The position numbers and the translations under genes were made by a program. A stretch of DNA of 6,425 nt from Oscillospiraceae bacterium. GTDB lineage: Bacteria > Bacillota > Clostridia > UMGS1883. The notes under the pieces are model-generated. The model worked only from the letters and a program-made list of their open reading frames with translations, had not been told where the DNA came from and ran no database searches. Shown piece by piece: positions 6,340 to 6,425 of the stretch (position 1 is its first letter; each line of letters opens with the position of its first letter). The DNA is taken from assembly GCA_015069065.1 (NCBI GenBank), contig SVJI01000088.1, positions 1 to 6,425 of the forward strand, read 5' to 3'.

Positions 6340-6425
6340 TTATTTAACGATTTTGATTTTATTGTTCTTGTCAGACAGATATTCTTTACCGGAGGTAATT
6401 ACCTTATCACCTGCATCCAGACCTG
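6340..6425 (-). CDS. C-terminal end of RND adaptor (membrane fusion protein), partial
   Basis: Reading the minus strand from 6423, 27 codons precede a TAA at 6340-6342; the rest of the gene lies outside the window. The peptide starts GLDAGDKVITSGKEYL and ends KIKIVK. This matches the usual end of HlyD/AcrA-type periplasmic adaptor proteins, where a G-L-x-x-G-D-x-V-I-x-x-G turn in the membrane-proximal domain is followed by a short charged tail ending in KxKxVK. Adaptors link the RND pump to its exit path or, in monoderms, assist the pump at the membrane surface. Position directly upstream of the permease, in the same direction with a 14-nt gap, strongly supports this call despite the small piece available. 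The domain order, lipid anchor or signal peptide cannot be assessed. Confidence 0.8.
   Translation of the reverse strand, partial: GLDAGDKVITSGKEYLSDKNNKIKIVK

Overview
The window most likely comes from a low-to-moderate GC Gram-positive anaerobe of the Clostridia, probably Oscillospirales/Ruminococcaceae (old Clostridium cluster IV). The evidence is the wording of the 5' part of a 16S rRNA gene at the left edge, strong Firmicutes-type promoters, and clostridial-looking versions of all the proteins. The family-level placement is recognition by eye, not a computed phylogeny. The genes are ordinary chromosomal genes. I saw no mobile element, CRISPR array, tRNA or phage gene.

Layout, left to right. 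(1) 1-447, minus strand: the 5' portion of a 16S rRNA gene, cut by the window edge. (2) 448-913: a two-way regulatory interval. On the minus strand it holds the rRNA leader, with a hairpin next to the 16S 5' end and a boxA-like antitermination element. Further upstream are a perfect TTGACA-17-TATAAT promoter and three T-tracts (A-tracts on the transcribed sense) spaced exactly 10 bp apart as an UP element. A weaker second rRNA promoter may lie beyond. On the plus strand the interval carries a TTGAAA-17-TATAAT promoter, a short hairpin and a Shine-Dalgarno site for the next gene. (3) 914-3171, plus strand: a two-gene operon of an OPT-family oligopeptide transporter and a small PqqD-like protein, 2 nt apart. 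(4) 3166-3214: a long perfect inverted repeat, a bidirectional terminator shared by the two converging operons. Its arms contain the stop codons of both flanking genes. (5) 3209-6325, minus strand: a full-length RND efflux permease. (6) 6340-6425, minus strand: the last 27 codons of what looks like its membrane fusion (periplasmic adaptor) partner, 14 nt upstream of the permease.

Functionally there are three units: ribosome synthesis, peptide uptake with an associated PqqD-like peptide-binding fold, and an adaptor/permease RND exporter. The most thought-provoking points are the OPT-PqqD pairing, the RND permease with only one of the usual three charged proton-relay residues and unusual methionine clusters, and the compact terminator with mirrored stop codons. 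I did not find strong evidence for an entirely new system.
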